Positions 27,455 to 34,439 of a stretch of 64,000 nt of DNA are shown here, piece after piece; the first letter of the stretch is position 1, and each line of letters opens with the position of its first letter. The position numbers and the translations under genes were made by a program. Under the pieces are notes generated by a model, which saw only the letters and a program-made list of their open reading frames with translations, was not told the origin of the DNA and did not search any database. The stretch is from Candidatus Woesearchaeota archaeon. GTDB taxonomy: Archaea; Nanobdellota; Nanobdellia; Woesearchaeales; JACJVW01. Location: assembly GCA_020637435.1 (NCBI GenBank), contig JACJVW010000001.1, positions 372,001 through 436,000 of the forward strand. Direction: 5' to 3'.

Positions 27455-28720
27455 ATGAACAAAGCACTGCAGGAGTATATCAAAAAAGAGAGGGGCAAAG
27501 GGTTCTCCAACCAAGAGATAGTTGGAAAACTTATACAATCTGGCTACTCCAAGCGTCTAATCTATCAGATAATGTACATAAAGTACTTTTTTCTGCTTGC
27601 CATCATCATTCTGACCATAGTCAGCGCACTCCTCTTACTCGAGACTAAGCCCTCACCGTTGGAGACTTCTACATACTTTAAGGGAAATTATCAAGCTTGT
27701 GTACAGGATATAGCGAAGCTCAAAGACTCCGTGATCCATCAGACTGAATGCTCCGATTTTGCTGAAGAGGACTTTGAAGATGCATGCAAAGAGATTCAGG
27801 GTATAAGGAAAGGCTTAGACCAGAACAATCCAGACGCATGCCAGGGTTTCGAAAAAGCAGACTTGTGCAGCTTCATCATAGACTTCTCCTATAACTGCGC
27901 AGACAGATTAGTGGCATTAAACCCGCTTATCCCGCAAGAAGATGCCAACATCATATGCGATGATCTTCAAGAAGGGAAGTACACCTGCCCGGAGAAATGT
28001 GCTACTAAGCTGGCACAACAGACTACTTCGACGTATTATCCTCTCTATAAGCTCGTAAAAGAAGGAACCACCTCATGTCCAAAAATAAGAAACGAGCAAG
28101 ATGCAATATGTCATCTCCTCATGGATGATGATGATGCATTTGAGAGAGGTATGGAAAGTATTTGCAGGATATACCTGCATAGAGAAGAGATCATGATCAA
28201 GGGCAAGACGTCCTTCAATAGCTGCAACAATTATCCCCAACTCAAAGATTTTACCAAGGATGATTGTGAAAACATGATATGGGCAAATCGCGCATTCGAA
28301 GGGAAGAATCCCTCAATATGTGAGAAGGCAAATTCTCCCAAAGACTGTGTGGATATATTGGAGACAAAAGAATTTGTCATCCATGACATTGCAAGGAAAA
28401 CTAGAGACCTCAATCTTTGCGATACCCTACTCTCAAAGAAAGAAGAATGTATCAGAGAAACCCAATCTTCTATAGACAGCGACCAACTCGTCAGACTATA
28501 TTCGGAACAGAATCTCGATTGCTCAGTATTCGCAGACACATCAACAAAAGAAGCATGCATAAATATCCAGAACAACGACCTCAGAGGGTGTCAGGCGATA
28601 AAAGATTTGCAGAGAAAAGAAGTCTGCATCCAGATGGTTGCAACCAGAACGCAGAACCGGCAAGCTTGCCTTCTTCTAAGTGAATCTGGCAGAGAATTTT
28701 GTGAACACTCCATCAAATAA
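27455..28720 (+). CDS. Membrane-anchored protein with 24 extracytoplasmic cysteines (right bracket of the cluster)
   Basis: A paralogue of the 1921-3159 product. It is 421 residues: a cytoplasmic helical module (LQEYIKKERGKGFSNQEIVG), one membrane helix near 43-62 and about 355 exterior residues with exactly 24 cysteines. The spacing runs parallel to the paralogue, including the central CPEKC pair, then about 25 residues to the next Cys, then repeated Asp/Glu-rich helix pairs each carrying one Cys. The two genes bracket the 25 kb glycan/radical SAM cluster. Their low sequence identity with a conserved cysteine frame suggests an old duplication. The function is unknown. Confidence 0.6.
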   Translation: MNKALQEYIKKERGKGFSNQEIVGKLIQSGYSKRLIYQIMYIKYFFLLAIIILTIVSALLLLETKPSPLETSTYFKGNYQACVQDIAKLKDSVIHQTECSDFAEEDFEDACKEIQGIRKGLDQNNPDACQGFEKADLCSFIIDFSYNCADRLVALNPLIPQEDANIICDDLQEGKYTCPEKCATKLAQQTTSTYYPLYKLVKEGTTSCPKIRNEQDAICHLLMDDDDAFERGMESICRIYLHREEIMIKGKTSFNSCNNYPQLKDFTKDDCENMIWANRAFEGKNPSICEKANSPKDCVDILETKEFVIHDIARKTRDLNLCDTLLSKKEECIRETQSSIDSDQLVRLYSEQNLDCSVFADTSTKEACINIQNNDLRGCQAIKDLQRKEVCIQMVATRTQNRQACLLLSESGREFCEHSIK

Positions 28721-29816
28721 GTGCTTTGTAAAGTGCTTTCCATGCTTCCATCTCTGAAGAGATGAAAAAGCCGGGAGGTAACGTCGCTCCTGAGATATTC
28801 TGGACCGAAACAAATGCTTTGACTAAATCACCTTCATCACCCGGACAGACGACAATACCGCAAGTGCCGACGACATCCTTATTAGCCCCTACATCGGTCA
28901 CAATTGCCGGCTTACCCACATACAGAGCTTCAAGCAGCGCATTCGAACATCCCTCCTCAAGGCTCGGCAGCACAAAATAATCTATCTTCTCAAGGTAATT
29001 AAGCACTAGCCGATGATCTACACGCGGGACCACATACACTGAATCTTTACAGCTCAGCGAAGATATCAACTGCTCATAGTGGTATTGTTCATCAGGGATA
29101 AAACCGCCAATCAGCACCAATGAGCCCCTATTGCCACGCCTATATTCCTCAAATGCCAGTAAAAGAGTATCCATGCCTTTCTTAGCTCTTCCAAGACCAA
29201 GAAACCCAAAGATTGGTCCGGCACAATCAGGAAAATCTATCTTCCCTTGCAAGTACATAGAAACATCAAGCCCGTTATGTATGACCCTTGACTTTTCCCG
29301 AACATCGGTAAAGAGGTCAACAAATTCCATCTGCTCTGAAGAGACATGGGTAATCCGGTCAGCATGTTCAAGCGTCCACATGGTTTGAGCAAAGAACCTG
29401 AAATCAAGCAAATAGATGTCATTGCCCCGAATACTCACGATAGACTTTTTGCCGTACTTTCTGGCGGCCACCACACTAAGGAATCCTGAGGGGTAAGCCT
29501 TAATGCCATGGAAAACAGCAAAGTCCTCTCTCTTCTGTAGTTCCTCTACAACACGAAGTAATGCCGCCATCTCCTTAGCATTGCACTGATACACATCCCC
29601 TGAATAGGGCCCGTAAGCATGAATGATTACTCCCTCCTCAACACGTGTATGGACATTCCTCTGCTCATAGCACATATAATCCTTGGAACGTTCACCAATA
29701 GTAAGCACATGAACCTCATATCCGGCCTTAGAAAGATTTCCTGCAAGCCGCTTCACCGCGACACTGATGCCACCGGGATACGGAGGGTACTCCATGCTAA
29801 AGAGCAGTACCTTCAT
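28713..29816 (-). CDS. Family 4 glycosyltransferase
   Basis: A GT-B enzyme of 367 residues. I chose ATG 29816 because homology begins at MKVLLFSMEYPPYPGG and the upstream gene's stop lies 1 nt before it. FLGLGRAKKGMDTLL, PSLEEGCSNALLEAL and VTDVGANKDVV mark the donor domain, as in the GT4 gene at 24140. The 3' end overlaps the 24-Cys gene by 8 nt. It is probably co-transcribed with the HxsD-like gene (29818). Confidence 0.88.
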   Translation of the reverse strand: MKVLLFSMEYPPYPGGISVAVKRLAGNLSKAGYEVHVLTIGERSKDYMCYEQRNVHTRVEEGVIIHAYGPYSGDVYQCNAKEMAALLRVVEELQKREDFAVFHGIKAYPSGFLSVVAARKYGKKSIVSIRGNDIYLLDFRFFAQTMWTLEHADRITHVSSEQMEFVDLFTDVREKSRVIHNGLDVSMYLQGKIDFPDCAGPIFGFLGLGRAKKGMDTLLLAFEEYRRGNRGSLVLIGGFIPDEQYHYEQLISSLSCKDSVYVVPRVDHRLVLNYLEKIDYFVLPSLEEGCSNALLEALYVGKPAIVTDVGANKDVVGTCGIVVCPGDEGDLVKAFVSVQNISGATLPPGFFISSEMEAWKALYKALI

Positions 29817-29817
29817 C

Positions 29818-30099
29818 TCACTCACCGTAAACATCATCCCAGCGGATTGGTTTAAAAAGTGCGTCTTCAACAAGCTCTGCCTGCGTAGCAGATGCATCAG
29901 TTGAGAAATGAGATTTCATCTTTGTAAGATGCTCCATAAATACACCTTGAACATCAACCTCCTCACCTCGAGGAGTAATGTCTACTTCAATGCCACCAGA
30001 GGTCTTATCCAAAGAAACGTAAGCATTGCCCAGACTCAAATAGGCAGCAGCCATAATCTCTCGAACTGAATATGCATCCGTTGAAATAACAAATTTCAT
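29818..30099 (-). CDS. Small soluble protein, possibly HxsD-like
   Basis: A 93-residue product from ATG 30099 (six codons inside the longest frame), chosen because a TATA box sits 26.5 nt upstream. The sequence FVISTDAYSVREIMAAAYLS followed by alternating hydrophobic strands (GGIEVDITPR) and a long C-terminal helix recalls HxsD of the His-Xaa-Ser radical SAM systems. I see no HxsA-type repeat peptide or recognisable HxsB/HxsC pair, so the resemblance may reflect a general small helper-protein fold. It lies at the edge of an eight-gene radical SAM cluster, which keeps a helper role plausible. Confidence 0.45.
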   Translation of the reverse strand: MKFVISTDAYSVREIMAAAYLSLGNAYVSLDKTSGGIEVDITPRGEEVDVQGVFMEHLTKMKSHFSTDASATQAELVEDALFKPIRWDDVYGE

Positions 30100-30121
30100 T
30101 GTGATAATTAACCTCAAACCG

Positions 30122-30129
30122 TATAAATA
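30122..30129 (-). promoter_or_regulatory. TATA box for 30099(-)
   Basis: TATAAATA (TATTTATA on the minus strand) is centred 26.5 nt before the minus-strand ATG. Confidence 0.6.
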
Positions 30130-30141
30130 AGTTCCGCCAGC

Positions 30142-30149
30142 TATATAAA
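30142..30149 (+). promoter_or_regulatory. TATA box for 30173(+)
   Basis: TATATAAA is centred 27.5 nt before ATG 30173. Unlike the other divergent pairs here, this one uses two separate boxes 20 nt apart. Confidence 0.6.
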
Positions 30150-30172
30150 TCAGAAGTCCTTACCCGCCTCCT

Positions 30173-30517
30173 ATGATTGACCTGATCATTACAATCATCG
30201 TCATGATCCTGGCGGCCATACCGCTCAATATTGCAGCTAAAATGCTAGGTGGCGATTCATCCATCTGGAAGGCTGTATTCGTCAACCTCCTCTATGGTCT
30301 GGCAGTCTTTTTCCTCACGCCTGTCCTCCAGTCATCATTGGGAAGCTGGACACCGCTTATCCTGTTCATCATCAACCTTTTCCTTTTCAGGGCAATGTTT
30401 GATGTGGGATGGCTTCGCGCATTTCTGATATGGATAGCACAATTCCTTATACTCATATTACTGGTAGTCCTGCTTATCATGCTCGGCATTTCGCTACCTT
30501 TTCTATTATTTTTATAG
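30173..30517 (+). CDS. Small four-helix membrane protein
   Basis: An unrecognised 114-residue protein made almost wholly of hydrophobic segments (residues about 3-24, 33-52, 60-75 and 82-113), with few charges. The start is fixed by a TATA box 27.5 nt upstream. The 108 nt between its stop and the nuclease gene hold no feature I can support. The function is unknown. Confidence 0.6.
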   Translation: MIDLIITIIVMILAAIPLNIAAKMLGGDSSIWKAVFVNLLYGLAVFFLTPVLQSSLGSWTPLILFIINLFLFRAMFDVGWLRAFLIWIAQFLILILLVVLLIMLGISLPFLLFL

Positions 30518-30625
30518 ATGCAAATCGACAGAGTGTAGCCTACCTCAACGAAGCAATGATATCATCATCCGCCATACACTGCCGTCCATATTCTCGTTAC
30601 CGCACTAAATGTATGCAATTTACCA

Positions 30626-31033
30626 TCAGACAGTTTTCATAATTATCTCATCGAGACTAGCGCCCCTCGTCCTCCACGACCTCGCAGAATCAAGCAAGGC
30701 CTGCCCATCTGTAACAACTATTCCAGTAAGGTTCGCATACACCTGCGCTCGCACATCAAGCGAACTATTCGTGACAATCCTCCCTCTGTTGCCAGGAATC
30801 CTATGCAGGTAAAGAACTGCGGCAAACTTGGCAACTTCTGAAAGACTCACCTTGTCCGGCTCCGCATGATACTTGCATTCCACATAAAAAGTCCTAAACC
30901 AACTGCGGTACGTAATATCAATCTCGCTTCGATAATCCTCTTCCTTCAGATACTGGTTCATCTGCACCCGCCGCTTACCTTGCCGCGCGAGATATTCCGC
31001 CACATACCTTTCAAACTGATACCCGGTAACCAT
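30626..31033 (-). CDS. Mrr-like/RecB-fold restriction endonuclease-type protein
   Basis: A 135-residue product from ATG 31033 (MVTGYQFERYVAEYL). The fold signature of PD-(D/E)xK nucleases is visible: an initial helix with E, then EIDITYRS (catalytic Asp), YVECKYH (E-x-K), and IVTNSSLDVRAQVYA as in Mrr_cat domains. It is a stand-alone catalytic domain without the usual N-terminal DNA-binding part. An alternative start is ATG 31057. It lies next to a tRNA gene whose 3' end is partly repeated nearby. It could act in defence or repair. Confidence 0.7.
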   Translation of the reverse strand: MVTGYQFERYVAEYLARQGKRRVQMNQYLKEEDYRSEIDITYRSWFRTFYVECKYHAEPDKVSLSEVAKFAAVLYLHRIPGNRGRIVTNSSLDVRAQVYANLTGIVVTDGQALLDSARSWRTRGASLDEIIMKTV

Positions 31034-31097
31034 TACATAGAACCTCAAAAATATCATTAATAGAGATTCCAGCGAGATTATTGAAAAAATTTCAAAT

Positions 31098-31118
31098 GAG
31101 AAAAAAGCGGACCTGCGG
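31098..31118 (+). repeat. Direct repeat, copy 1 of the tRNA-Arg 3' end
   Basis: GAG, a run of A, then GCGGACCTGCGG matches the sequence spanning the tRNA 3' end at 31234-31255, apart from one A fewer. The copies lie 136 nt apart in the same orientation. Confidence 0.65.
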
Positions 31119-31233
31119 GAGTACGAAACGGAAGAATCCGTGTCTTCTTCAACTAGCGTCTCGAACCTTGTTCGCACAAGGTATGTTGAGGAAACACACT
31201 TCGAACTCCGGAGTTCAAATTTATGCTCTGGAC

Positions 31234-31255
31234 GAGAAAAAAAGCGGACCTGCGG
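31234..31255 (+). repeat. Direct repeat, copy 2, covering the tRNA-Arg 3' end
   Basis: This copy includes the acceptor 3' strand of the tRNA (minus strand, ending at 31245) plus flanking A-rich sequence. Between the copies lies about 115 nt with no gene; it contains TTCGAACTCCGGAG at 31199, which echoes the tRNA T-arm. Confidence 0.6.
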
Positions 31256-31280
31256 AGATTCGAACTCCGGATCTACAGCT

Positions 31281-31304
31281 CGCTCTGTTTGCATGGTGCA
31301 AACT
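31281..31304 (-). other. Canonical 37/38 tRNA intron, 24 nt
   Basis: The intron begins after A37 and contains a GTTTGC-ACCAT-GCAAAC hairpin. It allows a bulge-helix-bulge fold (exon CTC with intron GAG; bulges TAA and CGA) that the archaeal splicing endonuclease would cut. Confidence 0.75.
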
Positions 31305-31321
31305 TAGGAGGCTGTCGCCCT

Positions 31322-31338
31322 ATATGCCCCTAAATTTC
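31322..31338 (-). other. About 17 extra nt in the tRNA D-loop (possible second intron)
   Basis: Removing GAAATTTAGGGGCATAT restores a normal D-arm (GCCT / GGGC stem, AGCCTGGTC-A loop) and a mature length of 75 nt. I could not draw a canonical bulge-helix-bulge, so the exact ends are uncertain. Confidence 0.4.
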
Positions 31339-31385
31339 GACCAGGCTAGGCTACAGGTCCATAAATAGAGGAAAACCGGGGAGTC

Positions 31386-31397
31386 ATATTTAAATAT
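31386..31397. promoter_or_regulatory. Palindromic TATA region between tRNA-Arg(-) and truD(+)
   Basis: ATATTTAAATAT is its own reverse complement. It is centred 29.5 nt before the truD ATG and 31.5 nt before the tRNA 5' end, so it may serve both. Confidence 0.6.
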
Positions 31398-31420
31398 GTA
31401 CCTTCAGCTCTAAAGATCTG

Positions 31421-32374
31421 ATGTATCAGATAAAACAAAGTCCGGAAGAGTTCATCGTCGTAGAGAAGAACGACATTATCCCCAAGGAATCAGGCAGATA
31501 TAATGTTTGCAGACTCACCAAGAAAGATATGAATACCATGGATGCGATCCGCGACATCGCAAAACGTCTGCACATACCTGAAAAACGTATCGGATTTGCA
31601 GGTACCAAAGACAAGATAGCGAAGACAGAACAATACATAACTATTGACGCAAAGCACAACACGTCCATCATCTCTGATAAGTACAATGTCGAATCTCTTG
31701 GCTACCTTGATGAACCCCTCACACTCGGAATGCTGCAGGGAAATTCATTTAAGATCCTCATCCGCAATCTGGAGCAAGCTCCCGTATTCATAGACGAAGT
31801 GCCAAATCTATTTGGTGAGCAGCGATTCAGTGAGAACAACGCGGTCATAGGAAAAATGCTCATCAAAGGACGATACGAAGAGGCAGTCCAAGAGCTGGAA
31901 GCCCAAAACGCTAACCTAGGCTCTAAGGAAAACCCTATGCAACGTATCCAGAGCATGTCCCGTCGCGACCTTCGGCTTTTTATCCACAGTTACCAAAGCC
32001 TGATATGGAACACTTCAGTACATAGGATGCTGCAAAAAGGTATACGCAAAGAAGAGATTCCACTCGTGGGCTTTGGAACCAGACTGCATGATTACCCGAT
32101 AGTAAAAGAGATACTTAATGAACAGCAGATTACAGAACGTGATTTCATCAACCGGCAGATCCCTTTCCTTTCATCCGAAGGAGACATGCGCAGGATGTTC
32201 CTGACCATTAAGGACTTATCAATAGGCCAGCTGCAGGAAGACGATATCAACCAAGGAAAGAAAAAATGCGAAATAAGTTTCACGCTTAGCAAAGGGTCGT
32301 ATGCGACGGTCGTCATTTCATATGTATGTGGTGAGCAAGCACAGCTCGCTCGACATTGCGAAATACCTTTTTAG
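31421..32374 (+). CDS. truD: tRNA pseudouridine(13) synthase TruD
   Basis: Converts U13 of tRNA to pseudouridine. The 317-residue product has FAGTKDKIAKTEQ, whose Asp in GTKD is the catalytic residue of TruD, and the NLFGEQRFSENN motif. HSYQSLIWNTSVHRML is another family signature. The length is at the short end for archaeal TruD, with a reduced insertion domain. It is divergent from a tRNA gene and convergent with adenylate kinase, overlapping it by 62 nt. Confidence 0.92.
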   Translation: MYQIKQSPEEFIVVEKNDIIPKESGRYNVCRLTKKDMNTMDAIRDIAKRLHIPEKRIGFAGTKDKIAKTEQYITIDAKHNTSIISDKYNVESLGYLDEPLTLGMLQGNSFKILIRNLEQAPVFIDEVPNLFGEQRFSENNAVIGKMLIKGRYEEAVQELEAQNANLGSKENPMQRIQSMSRRDLRLFIHSYQSLIWNTSVHRMLQKGIRKEEIPLVGFGTRLHDYPIVKEILNEQQITERDFINRQIPFLSSEGDMRRMFLTIKDLSIGQLQEDDINQGKKKCEISFTLSKGSYATVVISYVCGEQAQLARHCEIPF

Positions 32375-32966
32375 GACCGTCCGGACTTGCGTCCACATCG
32401 ATCAGGATCCCTTCCGCAGAAAAGAACTTTATGAGAGGTTCCGTCTTCGCGTGATACACCTCAAGACGGTGCTGCACAGATTCTGGTTCATCATCAGCCC
32501 TTCGAAACAATTTGCCACCGCAAACATCGCAGATACCCTTTTTTTTTGGTGGCTTGATATGCGTATCAAATACGGCAGGGCAATCATGGCAGAGTCTTCT
32601 GCTTGAGATACGGTTGACAATCACCTTATCAGGAGCCTTCAGGTCAAGAACCATGTCCACATGGATTCCCTCGCTCTCGATAGCCTGTGCCTGCGGTACT
32701 GTCCTTGGAAAACCGTCCAGGATATAGCCCTTTTTGCAGTCGTTCTTTGAGATGCGGTGCTTCACCATCTGGATAATCCATTTGCTTGGAACCAGATCTC
32801 CGCGTTTGATATATCTCTCGACTTTAAGCCCTAGACCCGTTCGTTTCGACACCTCGTCACGAAGTATCTCGCCCGTGCTGATCTTAGGCAACTTGTACTT
32901 CTCATTAAGCATCTGTCCGATAGTGCCTTTCCCAACACCTGGCGGACCAAGCAGAATTATCTTCAT
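32313..32966 (-). CDS. Adenylate kinase (copy 1), zinc-lid type
   Basis: Reversible ATP + AMP to 2 ADP. The 217-residue protein from ATG 32966 has GPPGVGKG (P-loop), STGEILRDEV, DGFPRTVPQAQ and a lid with CHDC...CDVC zinc ligands, the long-lid AdkA/Adk plan of bacteria. An SD-like GGAGGT lies a few nt upstream of ATG 32966; the longer frame from 32984 lacks this support. The TATA box at 33003 implies a leader of about 14 nt. A second adk gene lies immediately upstream on the same strand. Confidence 0.9.
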   Translation of the reverse strand: MKIILLGPPGVGKGTIGQMLNEKYKLPKISTGEILRDEVSKRTGLGLKVERYIKRGDLVPSKWIIQMVKHRISKNDCKKGYILDGFPRTVPQAQAIESEGIHVDMVLDLKAPDKVIVNRISSRRLCHDCPAVFDTHIKPPKKKGICDVCGGKLFRRADDEPESVQHRLEVYHAKTEPLIKFFSAEGILIDVDASPDGPKKVFRNVERAVLAHHIHMK

Positions 32967-33002
32967 GTCATCAACCTCCTGCATAAAACATGGTCATGAC
33001 CC

Positions 33003-33010
33003 TATAAATA
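33003..33010 (-). promoter_or_regulatory. TATA box for adk copy 1
   Basis: TATAAATA predicts a start of transcription near 32980. The resulting leader of about 14 nt carries GGAGGT, so this gene looks leadered. Confidence 0.5.
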
Positions 33011-33028
33011 TTTTTTGAAAAAGAGGTT

Positions 33029-33673
33029 CTAGAGATTCTGATGGCCAAAAAGCGCTTTGAGTATCCTGGCCTTCACCTTTCTGCGGTCATTAAGACCTGC
33101 ATATATATCGATCACTTGGTATTCCCTGCTGAAGAAATCGATGATCGGCCTGATCTGCTGGCAGTGGATCTCCAGACGTTTACGCACCGAACCTTCCTTG
33201 TCGTCTTCCCGTTGAACAAGCCTGCCGCTGCAATAGTCGCACACTCCGTCTTCCTTTGAAGGACGGTACGTCTGATGGTAGATGGCAGCGCAATCCTCGC
33301 AGACCCTCCTTCCGGTGATACGTTCCACCACAGTCTCATCATATGCGAAAAGATGAATGATCTCATCTATCTTGATCTCTCCGTGGAGCACCTGTGCCTG
33401 TTCAAGTGTTCTTGGAAAACCATCAAGTATGAAGCCCTCATTACAGTCAGCCTGCTCGATGCGTGCTTTAACGCATGCGATGACCAGATCATCAGGTACC
33501 AGATGACCCTCATGGATATATGACGCAAACTTTTTACCAAGCTCGGTACCCTTCTTGATCTCATCACGGAACATATCACCCGTTGAGATATGCGGAATCT
33601 CATGCGTGTAACGTATAGTCGTTGCTATCGTGCCCTTTCCCACTCCAGGAGGGCCAAGTAGTACTATTCTCAT
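33029..33673 (-). CDS. Adenylate kinase (copy 2), zinc-lid type
   Basis: A 214-residue paralogue of the gene at 32313 with GPPGVGKG, STGDMFRDEI, DGFPRTLEQAQ and lid cysteines CEDC...CDYC. The two are clearly related but well diverged across their length, so this is an old tandem duplication or two acquisitions. The leader of about 12 nt holds GAGGT, and the TATA box is at 33708. Possible outcomes are different nucleotide preference or different expression; sequence alone does not say. Confidence 0.9.
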   Translation of the reverse strand: MRIVLLGPPGVGKGTIATTIRYTHEIPHISTGDMFRDEIKKGTELGKKFASYIHEGHLVPDDLVIACVKARIEQADCNEGFILDGFPRTLEQAQVLHGEIKIDEIIHLFAYDETVVERITGRRVCEDCAAIYHQTYRPSKEDGVCDYCSGRLVQREDDKEGSVRKRLEIHCQQIRPIIDFFSREYQVIDIYAGLNDRRKVKARILKALFGHQNL

Positions 33674-33707
33674 AAGTGAAACCTCAACTTTCGGTCCTCG
33701 TAAGAGG

Positions 33708-33715
33708 TTTATAAA
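33708..33715 (-). promoter_or_regulatory. TATA box for adk copy 2
   Basis: TTTATAAA, centred 38.5 nt from the ATG, implies a leader of about 12 nt with a GAGGT element. It is palindromic, so plus-strand transcription toward 33738 is possible too. Confidence 0.5.
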
Positions 33716-33857
33716 ACTATGGAACTAGTTGCACAGCAGTCCAAAGACCAAACATGAAGCACTGGAACATAGACCCCTTGGCTGAGTTGATTTTGAATCA
33801 AAACAGAAGTACTCATTAAACTTTTTAAATAGAAGTTCACCTAAACCGACTGAAAAT

Positions 33858-34412
33858 ATGGGAATATCCAAAAAATACCTCATCGCTGGAACGACCGCAG
33901 CCATGGTCGCAACAGCATATGCAATGAATCCGATAGACAAAGTACCGATCCAGACCGCTCAATATATGTTCGTACCTCTCGAACAGAAGTTTGACACTAT
34001 GGACTTTCATGTGAATCATTACGCTTTAAGCAATCCAGACAGAAAACGTGGTGTCTGCTACCGCGGCCAGATTGTACAGGAAGGCGATGGAAAATTCTCT
34101 CTTGAAGGTATCGCGCTACTCGGTCTCAATCCAAAAGAAAGATACATAGAGAATATTGTGGGCGAAGACATGGTAGCCTGCGGCAAACCTTACAATCCCG
34201 GACGATACGGCATACATACAGACAAAGTTGCTGATGGAGAGACATTGGTAGGTTACGATAGGATCAAAGAGATAAACATCAAAGATCCGCAATCATCCAA
34301 TGATGCTGTCTCAGACTTCTTTTCCGATGGTTACAAGAATGTGTTTCAGGGACTATTTAGCGTAGACCCTGCTCACCACAGCACCTTGTGGAAAAGAATC
34401 ATGAGGTCTTAA
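33858..34412 (+). CDS. Unknown protein with N-terminal signal or anchor helix
   Basis: An unrecognised 184-residue protein. Residues about 5-22 (KKYLIAGTTAAMVATAYA) are a short hydrophobic segment that could be a signal peptide or anchor; the rest is soluble, with two cysteines and a region (GLNPKERYIENIVGEDMVAC) that looks folded. An AT-rich TTTTTAAAT box at 33822-33830 lies about 32 nt upstream of the start. The helicase gene follows after 27 nt on the same strand. Confidence 0.55.
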   Translation: MGISKKYLIAGTTAAMVATAYAMNPIDKVPIQTAQYMFVPLEQKFDTMDFHVNHYALSNPDRKRGVCYRGQIVQEGDGKFSLEGIALLGLNPKERYIENIVGEDMVACGKPYNPGRYGIHTDKVADGETLVGYDRIKEINIKDPQSSNDAVSDFFSDGYKNVFQGLFSVDPAHHSTLWKRIMRS

Positions 34413-34439
34413 ATACTCTTTTTATTTCTCCTTACTTCT

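Larger units (their letters stand above)
31245..31360 (-). tRNA. tRNA-Arg(CCT) with anticodon-loop intron and oversized D-loop
   Basis: Reading the minus strand, acceptor strand GGACCTG (from 31360) pairs with CAGGTCC, with discriminator G at 31245 and no encoded CCA. The T-arm is CGGAG-TTCGAAT-CTCCG. The anticodon stem ACAGC pairs with GCTGT around a loop CTCCTAA once a 24-nt intron is removed, giving anticodon CCT (codon AGG). Without that intron the gene is 92 nt, which is 16-17 nt too long; the excess lies in the D-loop (14-40 of the gene, normally 8-11 nt). This suggests a second intron or a remodelled D-arm. Confidence 0.85.

Noticed and set aside
31081..31368. 95-codon frame with the G-P-A-E-I-R-T-P-D signature
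   Set aside because: That signature is the well-known false protein made by reading the opposite strand of a tRNA gene; here it overlaps tRNA-Arg.
33754..33819. 21-codon frame (M-K-H-W-N-I-D-P-L...) divergent from adk copy 2
   Set aside because: The palindromic TATA box could drive it, but the spacing is 42 nt, there is no SD, and such a short frame is expected by chance.
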